Shown here: one piece after another, positions 44,200 to 55,700 of the stretch
Numbering within the stretch: position 1 is the first letter of the stretch
How the letters are laid out: each line of letters starts with the position of its first letter
NCBI GenBank assembly: GCA_022414725.1
Contig: CM039464.1
Span: forward strand, 27,588,488-27,652,487
Source: Microglena sp. YARC
Lineage: Eukaryota > Chlorophyta > Chlorophyceae > Chlamydomonadales > Chlamydomonadaceae
DNA: 64,000 nucleotides
Reading direction: 5' to 3'
Notes under the pieces: model-generated
Seen by the model: the letters and a program-made list of their open reading frames with translations, nothing else
The model's database searches: none
What the model was told of the DNA's origin: nothing
Position numbers and translations under genes: made by a program

Positions 44200-44670
44200 C
44201 CTCGAGTAGATGTACTATGTAGATCTACACCCTACACCCTGCACACCATGTAGATGTACAACATGTAATTCACTCTCAACCTCTGTAATATACACTGAGT
44301 AGACCACCCTGTAGTACACCGCGTATATGTACAACATGTACTTCACTCTCAACCTCTGTACTATACACTGAGTAGATCACAACCCTGTAGGACACGGTGT
44401 ATCTCTCTGTAGTACACCACGTAGATGTACAACATGTAGTTCACTCTCAACCCCTTTATTGTACACTGAGTAGATCACCACCCTGTAGGACACTGTGTAC
44501 CTCTTTGTAGTACACCGGCTATATGTACACTATGTAGTTCACTCTGCGCCTCGCTTTAGTACACTGATTATGCCACAACCTTTTAGGACACTCTGTCCCC
44601 TTTCTGCACTACACCGATTAGATGTACAACATGTACTTCACTCTGTGCATCGCTATAGTACACGATCTAC
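44200..44670 (+). repeat. ~105-bp tandem repeat, four to five units
   Basis: Units share TGTACAACATGTA-TTCACT, CTCTCAACC, TACACTGAGTAGATCAC and GTAGGACAC-GTGTA. Confidence 0.8.
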
Positions 44671-44744
44671 CACCCCACCAGCATGTATGCATGTGTGGGG
44701 CAGCTCGATAATCTCTTTGAATACAGACTACATAACACAAACTC

Positions 44745-44830
44745 CAGCCCCCCGTCGTTTACGGTTTGTTGGGGTTCGGTTCACCAGTGCTTGTTTTGTA
44801 CAAAACCCTTCCCAATATTGAGGTTGGACA
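44745..44830 (-). repeat. Family A repeat fragment
   Basis: CCCCCGTCGTTTACGGTTTG, GGTTCGGTTCACCAGTGCTT and ACCCTTCCCAATATTGAGGTTG. Confidence 0.6.
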
Positions 44831-45547
44831 TTTTGAGTATGGAAAAGTGTATTTACCCTATTTACCTACTATACTGTAAAAACAAACATAAGCAACACCT
44901 TGACGGCTGCATAATTTGGGGTTTAAACCTAAACCCTTTAACAAAAAATGCTCAGCCAAGCTTCGCTGCAGATGATCTTCTAAAGCTAAGAGTTCCCTGT
45001 CAATTAACCCGATTCAAAACTTAAATGCTATTTAAGTTGAGACATTGATTTATATATGATTCTCTTAGAAGATAAAACAACAGTACATGGTAGTGGCAAA
45101 AGGACGACAAGGGCAACAACAATAGTACTACCAAGTCGCAGACAGCTGAGAAACAGGACAAAGACCACAACCATCCATACACCCACCCATCGATGCCACC
45201 CATCGAACCTCCCCCCCCCCCCCCCCATTCACACCCATTGGGAAGCCCCATAAAGTCAAATACAACCTTCGTGGGTATGACAGAGGCTTGAGGAGGGAGG
45301 TTGGTTGGGGTCCAGGTTCCCATCCCTCAGAGTGACTGGGTCTCCGCATCCATAGCTGCAGTCCAGAGACTGGCTTACTTGGTATGTGGAACAGTGCACA
45401 TTGTTTGTACTTGGGGCCTTATGTTTAATCCGCTATCCTTGCATGCTGATCTTGGCTCGATGGACGCTGAGTGTGCAGTTCTGAGCATGAACCCAATGCT
45501 GACACATTCACCAAGCTCGTACACCCGGAGGAGCCGAAGGCAGCGGA

Positions 45548-45680
45548 GGGGGGAAGCTACCCTCCAGTGAGCTACCCTCCACAAGCCAGATCTCCTATAC
45601 CCTAAACCCTAAACCTTATATCCTAAACCCTAGGAGATCTGGCTTGTGGAGGGTAGCTCACTAAAGGGTAGCTTCCCCCC
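45548..45680. repeat. 50-bp-arm palindrome with telomere-like loop
   Basis: Left arm 45548-45597 (GGGGGGAAGCTACCCT ... CCAGATCTCCTA) and right arm 45631-45680 are inverse copies, 48 of 50 positions identical. The 33-nt loop is CCCTAAACCCTAAACC followed by TTATATCCTAAACCC, plant-type telomeric sequence. Confidence 0.9.
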
Positions 45681-45744
45681 ACCGGAGGCAGCAGGACGAA
45701 AGGGCCCAAGGTGTCCGAGGTAGCACTAGCTTTGGCTGAACAGC

Positions 45745-45835
45745 CCGGCAGGCGAGCTGCCTAAAAGTTGATACTCGTAGCTGAAAAGAAAAGCTATGGA
45801 GAGCGACACAGCCAAACTGTTCAGTTGGGCTATGA
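45745..45835 (+). repeat. Family B repeat copy
   Basis: GCGAGCTGCCTAAAAGTTGA, TACTCGTAGCTGAAAAGAAA and the following GAGAGCGACACAGCC. Confidence 0.5.
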
Positions 45836-45854
45836 CTGACTGGGGATGAATTGT

Positions 45855-46379
45855 TCACATGGGATGGGTACACCCAAGGTCACATGGGATGGGTACACCC
45901 AAGGTCACATGGGATGGGTACGCCCAAGGTCACATGGGATGGGTACACCCAAGGTCACATGGGATGGGTACACCCAAGGTCACATGGGATGGGTACACCC
46001 AAGGTCGCATGGGATGGGTACACCCAAGGTCACATGGGATGGGTACACCCAAGGTCACATGGGATGGGTACACCCAAGGTCACATGGGATGGGTACACCC
46101 AAGGTCACATGGGATGGGTACACCCAAGGTCACATGGGATGGGTACACCCAAGGTCACATGGGATGGGTACACCCAAGGTCACATGGGATGGGTACACCC
46201 AAGGTCACATGGGATGGGTACACCCAAGGTCACATGGGATGGGTACACCCAAGGTCACATGGGATGGGTACGCCCAAGGTCACATGGGATGGGTACGCCC
46301 AAGGTCACATGGGATAAGTACGCCCAAGGTCACATGGGATGGGTACGCCCAAGGTCACATGGGATGGGTACACCCAAGG
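45855..46379 (+). repeat. 25-bp minisatellite, 21 units
   Basis: Unit ACATGGGATGGGTACACCCA AGGTC. Units are almost identical; ACACCC/ACGCCC is the main variant, clustered at the right end. Because 25 is not divisible by three and the unit lacks stops, all three plus frames stay open, cycling through the same 25-residue peptide. Confidence 0.95.
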
Positions 46380-46531
46380 AGTAACCAGTGAGGAAAACGT
46401 GGTGACCGATAGGGGGACATGAGGATTGTTATCGCTCATACTTCACCCCCCTTTCGAAAGACCAAAAGAGTGTGAGCAATAACGATCTTCGCGTCTCCCT
46501 ATCGTACACCACGTTTTCCTCATGGGTTACA
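46380..46531. mobile_element. Foldback element inserted in the 25-bp array
   Basis: Inverse arms of about 60 bp: GTAACCAGTGAGGAAAACGT ... at 46381-46442 and ... ACGTTTTCCTCATGGGTTAC at 46470-46530. They surround TTCACCCCCCTTTCGAAAG. CAAGG flanks both sides (46375-46379, 46532-46536), a 5-bp target duplication cut from the array unit. The GAGGAAAACGTG and CCCCCTTTCGAAA blocks are shared with the TRIM-like element at 19283-19598. Confidence 0.65.
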
Positions 46532-46754
46532 CAAGGTCTCACATGAAATAGGCTAACCACTCAGTTTATGCAGTCTTGGGGGAGCCCCACACCTGGAAGC
46601 TTAGATAGCCAGTCAACTGTCTAACAATATATACATGCATACAGGCAGCTATAGCATTCTAGGCAGCCCCCTGGGCTCTCTCTTCATCCAAACCTTAACC
46701 AACCTAGGCAATTGGAAGCTGATATCGTCAGCTTTCCAGTGCTCCTGGAATCTT

Positions 46755-46830
46755 CGGGTTTGACCCAGTGGCAGTCTCAAGGAGCTGCCTAGAAGCTGGT
46801 GCTGGTGGCCGAAAAGAAAAACAGTGTATA
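46755..46830 (+). repeat. Family B repeat copy
   Basis: GACCCAGTGGCAGTCTCAAG, GAGCTGCCTAGAAGCTGGTG, CCGAAAAGAAAAACAGTG. Confidence 0.7.
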
Positions 46831-47004
46831 TGGCATGGAAGCTCCCAACCCGTTGCTTGGATAGATTATTGAGGTACCACTGGACAGTGATCTGACTAAT
46901 ACAAAAAAACAGTAATGTGGCAAATACAAAAACGAGATGGGTACACTCAAGGCCTCAGTTGGAACTCAGCCAGCGGCTGAGGTACAGAACTTCAAAGAGA
47001 AGTT

Positions 47005-47150
47005 ATTTATTGTTGAAACGATGAGCACATTATTTGCTGTTGATAAAATGAGCACGATATTTGCTGCTGAAACAATGAGCACATTTTTTGCTGTTGAAAC
47101 AATGAGCATATTATTTGCTGGTGATACAATGAGCACATTAAGGAGCGAAC
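47005..47150 (+). repeat. ~30-bp tandem repeat, five units
   Basis: GTTGAAACAATGAGCACATT with ATTTGCT between units; codes ETMSTLFAV-like peptides in one frame but has no other gene features. Confidence 0.8.
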
Positions 47151-47179
47151 AAGAGCAGGGGCGGGACGTATGAGTGTCA

Positions 47180-47410
47180 GGGTATGTGAGTCGGGGTACG
47201 AGTTTGTATACATGTTAGTGTGTGTGTCAGGGAACGTGTTTGGATGCATGTTAGTGTGTGTGTCGGGGTACGTGTTTGCATGCATGTTAGTGTGTGTGTG
47301 TCAGGGAACGTGTTTGGATGCATGTTAGTGTGTGTGTCGAGGTACGTGTTTGCATGCATGTTAGTGTGTGTGTCGAGGTCCGTGTTTGTATGCATCTTAG
47401 GTTGTGCGTG
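47180..47410 (+). repeat. ~36-bp minisatellite, six to seven units
   Basis: GTTAGTGTGTGTGTCAGGGA and ACGTGTTTGGATGCAT with CGAGGTACGTG variants. Confidence 0.85.
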
Positions 47411-47499
47411 TTGGCTATTGAAGTAGTGACTGTGCATATGAGGATGGTGCTAAAGTATAGTTGCAGCAGTGGCTGAGTTTTAATGAAGAACGGCAGCAG

Positions 47500-48660
47500 G
47501 GCTGTTCGATACATAGTGACTGTGTATATGAGGTGGTGGTAAGGGAGAGTAGATGCAGAGGCTAAGTTGTGATGAAGAATGGCAGCAAGGCTGTTCGATG
47601 CATAGTGACTGTGTATATGAGGTGGTGGTAAGGGAGAGTAGATGCAGAGGCTAAGTTGTGATGAAGAATGGCAGCAGGGCTGTTCGATGCATAGTGACTG
47701 TGTATATGAGGTGGTGGTAAGGGAGAGTAGATGCAGAGGCTACGTTGTGATGAAGAATGGCAGTAGGGCTGTTCGATGCATAGTGACTGTGTATATGAGG
47801 CGGTGGTAAGGGAGAGTAGATGCAGAGGCTACGTTGTGATGAAGAATGGCAGCAGGGCTGTTCGATGCATAGTGACTGTGTATATGAGGTGGTGGTAAGG
47901 GAGAGTAGATGCAGAGGCTACGTTGTGATGAAGAATGGCAGCAGGGCTGTTCGATGCATAGTGACTGTGTATATGAGGTGGTGGTAAGGGAGAGTAGATG
48001 CAGAGGCTACGTTGTGATGAAGAATGCAGCAGGGCTGTTCGATGCATAGTGACTGTGTATATGAGGCGGTGGTAAGGGAGAGTAGATGCAGAGGCTACGT
48101 TGTGATGAAGAATGGCAGCAGGGCTGTTCGATGCATAGTGACTGTGTATATGAGGTGGTGGTAAGGGAGAGTAGATGCAGAGGCTACGTTGTGATGAAGA
48201 ATGGCAGCAGGGCTGTTCGATGCATAGTGACTGTGTATATGAGGCGGTGGTAAGGGAGAGTAGATGCAGAGGCTACGTTGTGGTGAAGAATGGCAGCAGG
48301 GCTGTTCGATGCATAGTGACTGTGTATATGAGGTGGTGGTAAGGGAGAGTAGATGCAGAGGCTACGTTGTGATGAAGAATTGCAGCAGGGCTGTTCGATG
48401 CATAGTGACTGTGTATATGAGGCGGTGGTAAGGGAGAGTAGATGCAGAGGCTACGTTGTGATGAAGAATGGCAGCAGGGCTGTTCGATGCATAGTGACTG
48501 TGTATATGAGGTGGTGGTAAGGGAGAGTAGATGCAGAGGCTACGTTGTAATGAAGAATGGCAGCAGGGCTGTTCGATGCATAGTGACTGTGTATATGAGG
48601 CGGTGGTAAGGGAGAGTAGATGCAGAGGCTAAGTTGTGATTAAGAATGGTAGCAGGAATG
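47500..48660 (+). repeat. 89-bp satellite, about 13 units
   Basis: Unit blocks are ATGCATAGTGACTGTGTATA, TGAGGTGGTGGTAAGGGAGA, GTAGATGCAGAGGCTACGTT and GTGATGAAGAATGGCAGCAG. GGTGG and GGCGG variants tend to alternate in the middle, suggesting a 178-bp higher-order period. Confidence 0.95.
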
Positions 48661-50335
48661 TTCGATGCGTAGCGACTGTGTATTTGAGGATGGTCTTCAG
48701 GGAGAGCGACAGCAGCGGCTAATCAGTAGGGTTCAAGTGCGGCTGCACAGCGGGTGTGACTGTTGGGTTGAGTCAAGTGCAGCAGGAGTGACTGTTAGAT
48801 TGGGTCAAGTGCAGCAGGTGTGACTGTTGGGTTGGGTTGGGTCGAGTGCAGCGGGTGTGACTGTTGGGTTGGGTCAAGTGCAGCAGGTTTGACTGTTGGG
48901 TTGGGTTGGGTCGAGTGCAGCGGTTGTGACTGTTGGGTTGGGTCAAGTGCAGCAGCACAGCGGGTGTGACTGTTGAGTTGTAGTGATTGTGCATGAGGTG
49001 GTGGTAAGGGAGAGTAGATGCAGAGGCTACGTTGTGTTGAAGAATGGTAGCAGGGCTGTTCAATGCGTCGCGACTGTGTATATTAGGATGGTCTTAAACA
49101 GAGTGGGTGTGACTGTTGAGTTGTAGTGATTGTGCATGAGGTGGTGGTAAGGTAGAGTTGCAGCAGTAGCTTCTCAGTAAGGGTCAAGAACAGCAGCACA
49201 GCGGTTGTGACTGTTGTGTTGTAGTGACTGTGCAAATAAGGTGGTGGTAAGGGAGTCTTGCAGCAGTAGAGCCTTGTGGGTCGGGGTCAAGAACAGCAGT
49301 ACAGTACACTTGTTCGATGCCGAGTGACTGTGTATATAAGGATGGTGGTAAGGCAGAGCAGCAGCAATGGCTACTCAGTTGGGAACAAGAACAGCAGCAT
49401 AGCTGTTAGAGACTGCTGTGTGGCAGTGACTGTGCATATATAAGGATGGTGGTAAGGGAGATCGGCAGCAAAGCCTTGTGGTTTGTGGTCAAGAGTAGCA
49501 TCTGGCTGGAGCCATGTAACCAAGATCAAGTTCAAGTCCCAAGAACAGCAGCACAGTTGTTCGACGCGTATAGAAAGTGTATATAAGGATAGTGGTAAGG
49601 GAGAGCAGGGGCAATGGCTTCTCAGTTGGGAACAAGAACAGGATCACAGAGGTTGTGACTGGTGTGTTGTTGTGACTGTGCAAAGGAGGTGGTGGTAAGG
49701 GAGAGCGGCAGCAAAGCCTTGTGGGCTGCGGTCAAGAGCAGCATCTGGCTGGAGCCATGTAACCAAGATCAAGTTCAAGTTCCGAGAACAGCAGCACAGT
49801 TGTTCGATGCGTATAGACTGTGTAAATGAGGTGGTGGTAAGGTAGAGTTGCAGCAGTGGCTGCGTTGGGATGAAGGATGACAGCAGTGCTGTTAGAGACA
49901 TATGGAATGTGCATATGAGGTGGTGGTAAATGAGTCTTGCAGCTGAGCCTTGTTGATTGGAATCAAGAACAGCAGCACAGTTGTTCGTTGCGTAGTGACG
50001 GTGCATATGAGGTGGTGGTAAGGGAGTCTTGCAGCAGTAGAGCCCTGTGGGTTGGAATCAAGAACAGCAGCACAGTTGTTCGTTGCGTAGTGACGGTGCA
50101 TATGAGGTGGTGGTAAGGGAGTCTTGCAGCAGTAGAGCCCTGTGGGTTGGAATCAAGAACAGCAGCACAGTTGTTGGATTCCTAGTGACTGTGTATATAA
50201 GCAAGGTGGTAAGGGATTGCGGCAGTAATTGCTACGCAGTTGAGAACACAAACAGCAGCACAGCTGCTAGAGACGTGCAGAATATGCACATAAGGATGGT
50301 GGTAAATGAGTCTAGCAGCTGAGCCTTGTTGGTTC
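48660..50335 (+). repeat. Diverged extension of the 89-bp satellite
   Basis: Units of about 90-120 bp keep GTGACTGTGCATATGAGG, TGGTGGTAAGGGAG and AACAGCAGCACAGTTGTTCG. A nested ~41-bp subrepeat (GTGTGACTGTTGGGTTGGGT) occupies 48745-48975. Frames here are artefacts. Confidence 0.85.
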
Positions 50336-50363
50336 AGGGCCAAAAAGTTGCTCTAGGACAGAC

Positions 50364-50435
50364 TTCAGCACCAACCAGCTTAAGACTGGAGTCAAAAGTT
50401 TGTTGGACTCCAGTCTAAAGTTGGTTGGTGCTGAC
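50364..50435. repeat. 30-bp-arm hairpin with 12-nt loop
   Basis: TTCAGCACCAACCAGCTTAA GACTGGAGTC (50364-50393) is inversely repeated at 50406-50435 with 27 of 30 matches; loop 50394-50405. Confidence 0.75.
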
Positions 50436-50439
50436 ACTA

Positions 50440-51030
50440 TTAGCTAGCGGAAAAGTTTCCGTGGACATTGCACGAGGGGAACTGGAATTGAAAGACGGTG
50501 AGCTGAAAAAATATGGAACAATCCAATCCAAACCCTAGGCATGAGGGAAGGAGGGATGGCGTGTGGATGCTCTGTGCAGCCAAAAGCACCCTTCGCGGTG
50601 CTACTAGCAGCTTTGTTGACCTAAAGTTGCACCCCTAAAATACCTAGGTGCGTAATGTAGTACTTATTGCCGCTATGAGTGAGCTTAAGATTTTGCAAGA
50701 ATTTCCTATGGGTGCGTATGGTGAGTTGCTATCGTAAACAAATCTTGCATGGCTAATGATATTTGTAATATCAATTATAGGATATGCAACAAGTAAGGCT
50801 AAGGGCAGCCTAAGCATCAACCACTGTTGGTGCTTGGGCCGCCCTTGGCCTGAAAGCGCAACTAGCTGCGCTTACAGGTGGGCAAGGCCACTTTAACCAC
50901 CTTCAATAAAAGCCTGGTGGCAAAGAGGCAGGCTGTTGTGTAGTAGTACATCTACCATTTGGCAGAGAAAAACCTATGAGACATAAGCGAAGCTGCCTAT
51001 CTGGGTGATGCACTATGCCCAGGACCTTAC
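50440..51030. other. No recognised gene
   Basis: Unique-looking sequence with a short inverse pair around 50800-50850 (GGGCAGCCTAAGCATCAACC and GGTGCTTGGGCCGCCC). No coding feature is supported. Confidence 0.4.
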
Positions 51031-51034
51031 TAAC

Positions 51035-51700
51035 TGTACTTCATGCACACTCATGCCACTGTACTTTATGTGCATTCATGCCAGTGTACTTCATGTACTT
51101 TCATGCCACTGTACTGCATGCACATTCATGCACTACCTTCCAGTGCTCCTCTTAATGATTGTCTATTTCTCCTTGACTTAAACTTTCTGCATACACTACC
51201 TTCCAGTGCTCCAAGTTATGAATCGCCTTCCTTGATTTGATCTGTCTACACCACATACATGCACTTCCTTCCAGTGCCCCTCTTCATTGTTGTCAATTTC
51301 TCCTTGACCAAAACTTCTTTCACACACTGCCTTCCAGTGCTCATAATTATGAATCGCTTTCCTTGATTTGATCTGTCTACACTCCAACATGCACTTCCTT
51401 CCAGTGCCCCTCTTAATTGTTGTCAATTTCTCCTTGACTTAAACTACATTCATACACTACCAGTAGGTCCAAATGAAGTGCTTTCCTTGGATTGACTTCG
51501 CTATATTCATGCACTTCCTTCCAGTGCTCCTCTTAATGATTGTCTATTTAACTTCACTTATACACTGCCTTGGATTCCTTGGATTAACTTCACTTATACA
51601 CTGCCTTCCAGTGCTCCAAATTATGAAGTGCTTTCCTTGATTTGATCTTTCTACACTACATACATGCACTTCCTTTAAGTGCTTTAAATTATGAACTATG
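51035..51700 (+). repeat. ~50-170-bp nested repeats around CTTCCAGTGCTCC
   Basis: CACTTCCTTCCAGTGC-CC, TCTTAATGATTGTCTATTTC, TCCTTGACTTAAAC and TTGATTTGATCTGTCTACAC recur in order about four times. Confidence 0.75.
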
Positions 51701-51960
51701 ATTCAACATCACAGCACCATCGTGTGCTTCCTTGCTGCGCCCCAAATTGTGATCCATGATTCCACATCGCAGCATCATGCACATCTTCCCAGACTTCCAA
51801 ATTGTGATCCAGGCCTCAACAATACAGCACCATCATACACATCTTCCCAGACTTCCAAATTATGATCCAGGCCTCAACAACACAGCACCATTATGTACAT
51901 ATTTCCAGACTTCCACATTGTGATCAAAGCATCAACATCACAGCATCATCATTTTTCTTT
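51700..51960 (+). repeat. ~66-bp tandem repeat, four units
   Basis: ACATCTTCCCAGACTTCCAA, TTGTGATCCAGGCCTCAACA and ACAGCACCATCAT recur. Confidence 0.8.
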
Positions 51961-52012
51961 TGGCCTTTCATCGCAGCTTCTAGGCAGCTCCCTGAGCCAG
52001 CCACTGGGCTGC
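51950..52012 (-). repeat. Family B repeat copy
   Basis: Reverse orientation: TTTTTCTTTTGGCC, GCAGCTTCTAGGCAGCTCCC, TGAGCCAGCCACTGGGC. Confidence 0.7.
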
Positions 52013-52019
52013 ACTGAAT

Positions 52020-52395
52020 TATTTCAGTACATCTGGACAGCTGATTATGACAGCATCAATGTACATCTGGACAGCTGATTATGACAGCATCAATGTACAT
52101 CTGGACAGCTGATTATGACCGCATCAATGTGCTCGAGGTAGTGCCAGGTAGTGCCAGCTGATTATGACCGCATCAATGTGCTCGAGGTAGTGCCAGGTAG
52201 TGCCAGCTGATTATGACCGCATCAATGTGCTCGAGGTAGTGCCAGGTAGTGCCAGCTGATTATGACCGCATCAATGTGCTCGAGGTAGTGCCAGGTAGTG
52301 CCAGCTGATTATGACCGCATCAATGTGCTCGAGGTAGTGCCAGGTAGTGCCAGCTGATTATGACCGCATCAATGTGCTCGAGGTAGTGCCAGGTA
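52020..52395 (+). repeat. 34-bp then 49-bp tandem repeats
   Basis: Three units of ACATCTGGACAGCTGATTAT GACAGCATCAATGT are followed by about six units of a 49-bp repeat (AGCTGATTATGACCGCATCA, ATGTGCTCGAGGTAGTGCCA, GGTAGTGCC). Confidence 0.9.
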
Positions 52396-52460
52396 TGGCC
52401 CAATAGCCAGTCAGGGGAGCCGCCCAGAAGCTGCTACTCGTAGCTAAAAATAAAAACACT
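52396..52460 (+). repeat. Family B repeat copy
   Basis: GGCCCAATAGCCAGTCAGGG, CCGCCCAGAAGCTGCTACTC, GTAGCTAAAAATAAAAACAC; it abuts the end of the PI4K-like gene and may supply its 3' UTR. Confidence 0.7.
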
Positions 52461-52462
52461 GA

Positions 52463-52731
52463 TCAGAACCTGGGGCAAGAGGCGCACATCTCAAATGGTG
52501 CATGCTTCCACTTCCCAGATTCCAGCCCCTCACGCAGCTGCTTGTGCACAGCGCTCATAAACATGGACCAGCCATCTTCGTTCATGTCGCGGAAGTTGAC
52601 TGCGCCGCTGTCAGGTCCGGCAGTGAGCACGGGGCGAGAGGGGACGTGCTTAAGGGGACCAGGCTTAGAGGAGTGTTGCTTTCGAATGGCATTGTTCCTG
52701 CGGCGGTGATTCATCTGGCGGTATAGGAAAC
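52463..52731 (-). CDS. PI4K-like exon h (C-terminal block)
   Basis: 269 nt from acceptor GCCATCCAG to TGA at 52463. After two bases completing a codon it encodes FLYRQMNHRRRNNAIRKQHS, SKPGPLKHVPSRPVL, SGAVNFRDMNEDGWSMFMSA and VHKQLREGLESGKWKH. The block DMNEDGWSMFMSAVHKQL matches the conserved DMNEDEWSxFLEKFxELL found near the C-terminus of PI4K gamma proteins, confirming that the gene extends this far. The exon that supplies the preceding single base was not settled. Confidence 0.8.
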
Positions 52732-55700
52732 CTGGATGGCAGTCAGAGCGAGGAGTTCATGTGAGGGTCAGTGTACTACTAAGTGCGCGCGGCAGCGCGG
52801 TGCCGCGCTGCCTTTTTGAGTCCTTCTGCGCGTTTTGCGCAGTTTTTCAACCCCCTGTTCTGCACTAAAAGCGCTGACCAATTTGACGTTTATGCGCCTT
52901 AAGCGCTGAACAATTTGGCAAGAAGTAATACCTTGGTGAGTGTTAACTAAGTATGGATGGTCGCGGGAGAGGCAGGGAGTGGAGTGGAGGGGTCCATGTG
53001 AGGGTTGACAAAGTATGGATGGTAGTGGGGGAGTGAGGGAGTGAAGGTAAGGGGTCCATGTGAGGGTTGACAAAGTATGGATGGTCGCGGGAGAGGGAGG
53101 GAGTGAAGGAGAGGGGTCCATGTGAGGGTTGACAAAGTATGGATGGTAGCGGGGGTGTGAGGGAGTGAAGGATAGGGGTCCAAGTGAGGGTCGACACAGT
53201 ATGGATGGTAGCGGGGGAGCAGGGGAGTGAGGGAGTGAAGGATAGGGGTTCATGTGAGCATTGGCAAAGTATGGATGGTAGTGGGGGAGCGGGAAAGTGA
53301 GGGAGTGAAGGATAAGGGTCCATGTGAGGTTTGACAAAGTAAGGATGGTAGCGGGGAAGTGAGTGAGTGAAGGAGAGGGGTCCATGTGAGGGTTGAAAAA
53401 GTATGGATGGTAGTGGGGGAGGGAGTGAGTAAGTTAGGGAGTGAGAGAGTGAGAGAGGTTCATGTGAGGGTTTACAAAGTATGGATGGGAGCGGGGGAGG
53501 GAGGAAGGGAGGGAGGGAGTGAAGGAGAGGGGTCCAAGTGAGGGTTGACAAAGTATGAATGGTAGCGGGGGAGGGAGGGAGGGAGGGAGTGAAGGAGAGG
53601 GGTCCAAGTGAGGTTTGACAAAGAATGGATGGTAGCGGGGGAGGGAGGGGGGGAGGGAGTGAAGAAGAGGGGTCCAAGTGAGGGTTGACAGAGTAAGGAT
53701 TGTAGTGGGGGAGTGAAGGATAGGAGTTCATGTGAGGGTTGGCAAAGTATGGATGGTAGCGAGGGAGGGAAGGAGTGAGGAATGAAGGGAGATGTAGGTT
53801 AAAGGTATCCCCTGTAATTGATACATACCTTGGATAAGTTAGAGAGAGGGAGGGAGTGAGGAATGAAGGGAGATGTAGGTTAAAGGTATCCCCTGTAATT
53901 AATACATGCCTTGGATAAGTTAGAGAGAGTGAGGGAGGGAGGGAAGGAGAGAGAGGGGTTTATGTGTAGAGGGGTGTATGCAGTATGTATGGTAGCAAGG
54001 GAGTGAGGAAGAATGGGAGTGAGGTTCGTGTGGAGGTTGACGGTATGGATGGTAGCGAGGTATTGAGTGAGTTGTCAAGATACCCCCTTTAATTGGTACA
54101 CGCCTCAGATAGCTCAGTGTGAGGGAGGGAGGGAGGGAGGGAGAGGGGTTCATATGTATGAAGCATGGAGGGAAGCGAGGGAGTGAGGTTTGTGTGAGGG
54201 CTGCCAAGGCATGGATGGTTATGAGTGAGTGAGGGAGTGAGGGAGTGAGGGCTGCCAAAGCATGGATGGGTACAAGTGAGTGAGTGAGGGAGGGAGTAAG
54301 GGAGTGAGGGCTGCCAAAGCATGGATGGTTACGAGTGAGTGAGGGAGGGAGTGAGGGGAGGGAGGGAGGGAGGGAGGGCTGCCAGAGCATGGATGTTGAC
54401 TAGTGAGTGAGTGAGTGAGTGAGGGGGGGGAGGGAGTGAGGGAGTGAGGGCTGCCAAAGCATGGATGTTTACGAGTGAGTGAGTGAGTGAGGGAGTGAGG
54501 GAGTCGTAAAGAGCACTTGATCTCCTGTCACCCATCAGCCCCTTTCAGTGACATACATTGGTCTAGTGGTAGACCGAATTGCCCTAAGGATGAAGAGTCG
54601 GGGGTTCAATTCCCCCTACGGTCGCTCTTGGCATTGCAGGTCATTGTCAACCGCGATGGTAGCTTGTCCAGTTGAGGTAGAAGACCGCTCTCTACCCGAG
54701 TACGACGGGTTCCCTTAACACCACTCCCCACCAGGCTTTATCATTACCTGTCATCCATTGTACTTGTGCGATTTGTCAGGGACCAGGCCAACAGGTCCGT
54801 AATCCAGCCCCTCTTGATGGTCTAGAATAATCTGGTTTATTCGAGGTCAGGTAGGTCCTTTTAGCCTTCCTTGCTACCCCCTGGAGTGTAACCTACATAC
54901 ACATAACAACAGCCACACGGGCACCGTACTAGTCACCATAAGTTGATACTAATAACCTGATAATAATAAGAAGACGCGGATCATACAGTGGCTCCACACT
55001 CACACCCACACAAATCATGAAGCACATCCCCCCCCCCCACACACACACACACACACAGTGGCTCCACCACCCACCATCTGTTCCACAGACCGAGGCAGCC
55101 ATGCCCCCTCCCCAGCAGGCCTTGTCTGCCTGCCAGATAGGGCAGAGCCCATGCTGGCCACCGCAGCGTCCACAGCGTCCTCCAAGCACAGAGACCCGCA
55201 CTCCCACAGCCTGCTTTCGGCACAAGACCAGCCTTCCTGAGCCGAGCTATGCAGGCTGGTAGAGTTCTGGTGCCCAGCAGGGGACTTGCCATGCCGATCA
55301 TGCGGGTCATGTGGATGGGCGGGTGAGAGTGGGTGGGTGGGACCGACTAGTCATGCGGGTGGGTGGGTGGGTGGGTGGGTGAGAGTGGTTGAGAGTGGGT
55401 CATGAGGGCGGGTCATGTGGGTGGATGAGAGTGGGTGGGACCTGCCTGTCAAGCGGGTCACTCTTGTCCTACCTGTCATGCAGGTCATGTGGATGGGCAG
55501 GTGAGAGTGGGTGGGTGGGACCGACTAGTCATGCGGGTGGGTGGGTGGGTGGGTGGGTGAGAGTGGTTGAGAGTGGGTCATGAGGGCGGTTCATGTGGGT
55601 GGGTGAGAGTTGGGTGGGAGTGGGCGGGACCTGCCTGTCAAGCGGGTCACTCTTGTCCTACCTGTCATGCAGGTCATGTGGATGGGCGGGTGAGAGTGGG

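Noticed and set aside
52768..54535. Long Ser/Pro/Leu/His frames on the minus strand
   Set aside because: They translate the intron minisatellite of the PI4K-like gene; period and composition follow the DNA repeat.
54552..54625. Functional tRNA gene
   Set aside because: A and B boxes and two stems are good, but acceptor and anticodon stems do not pair, so it is at best tRNA-derived.
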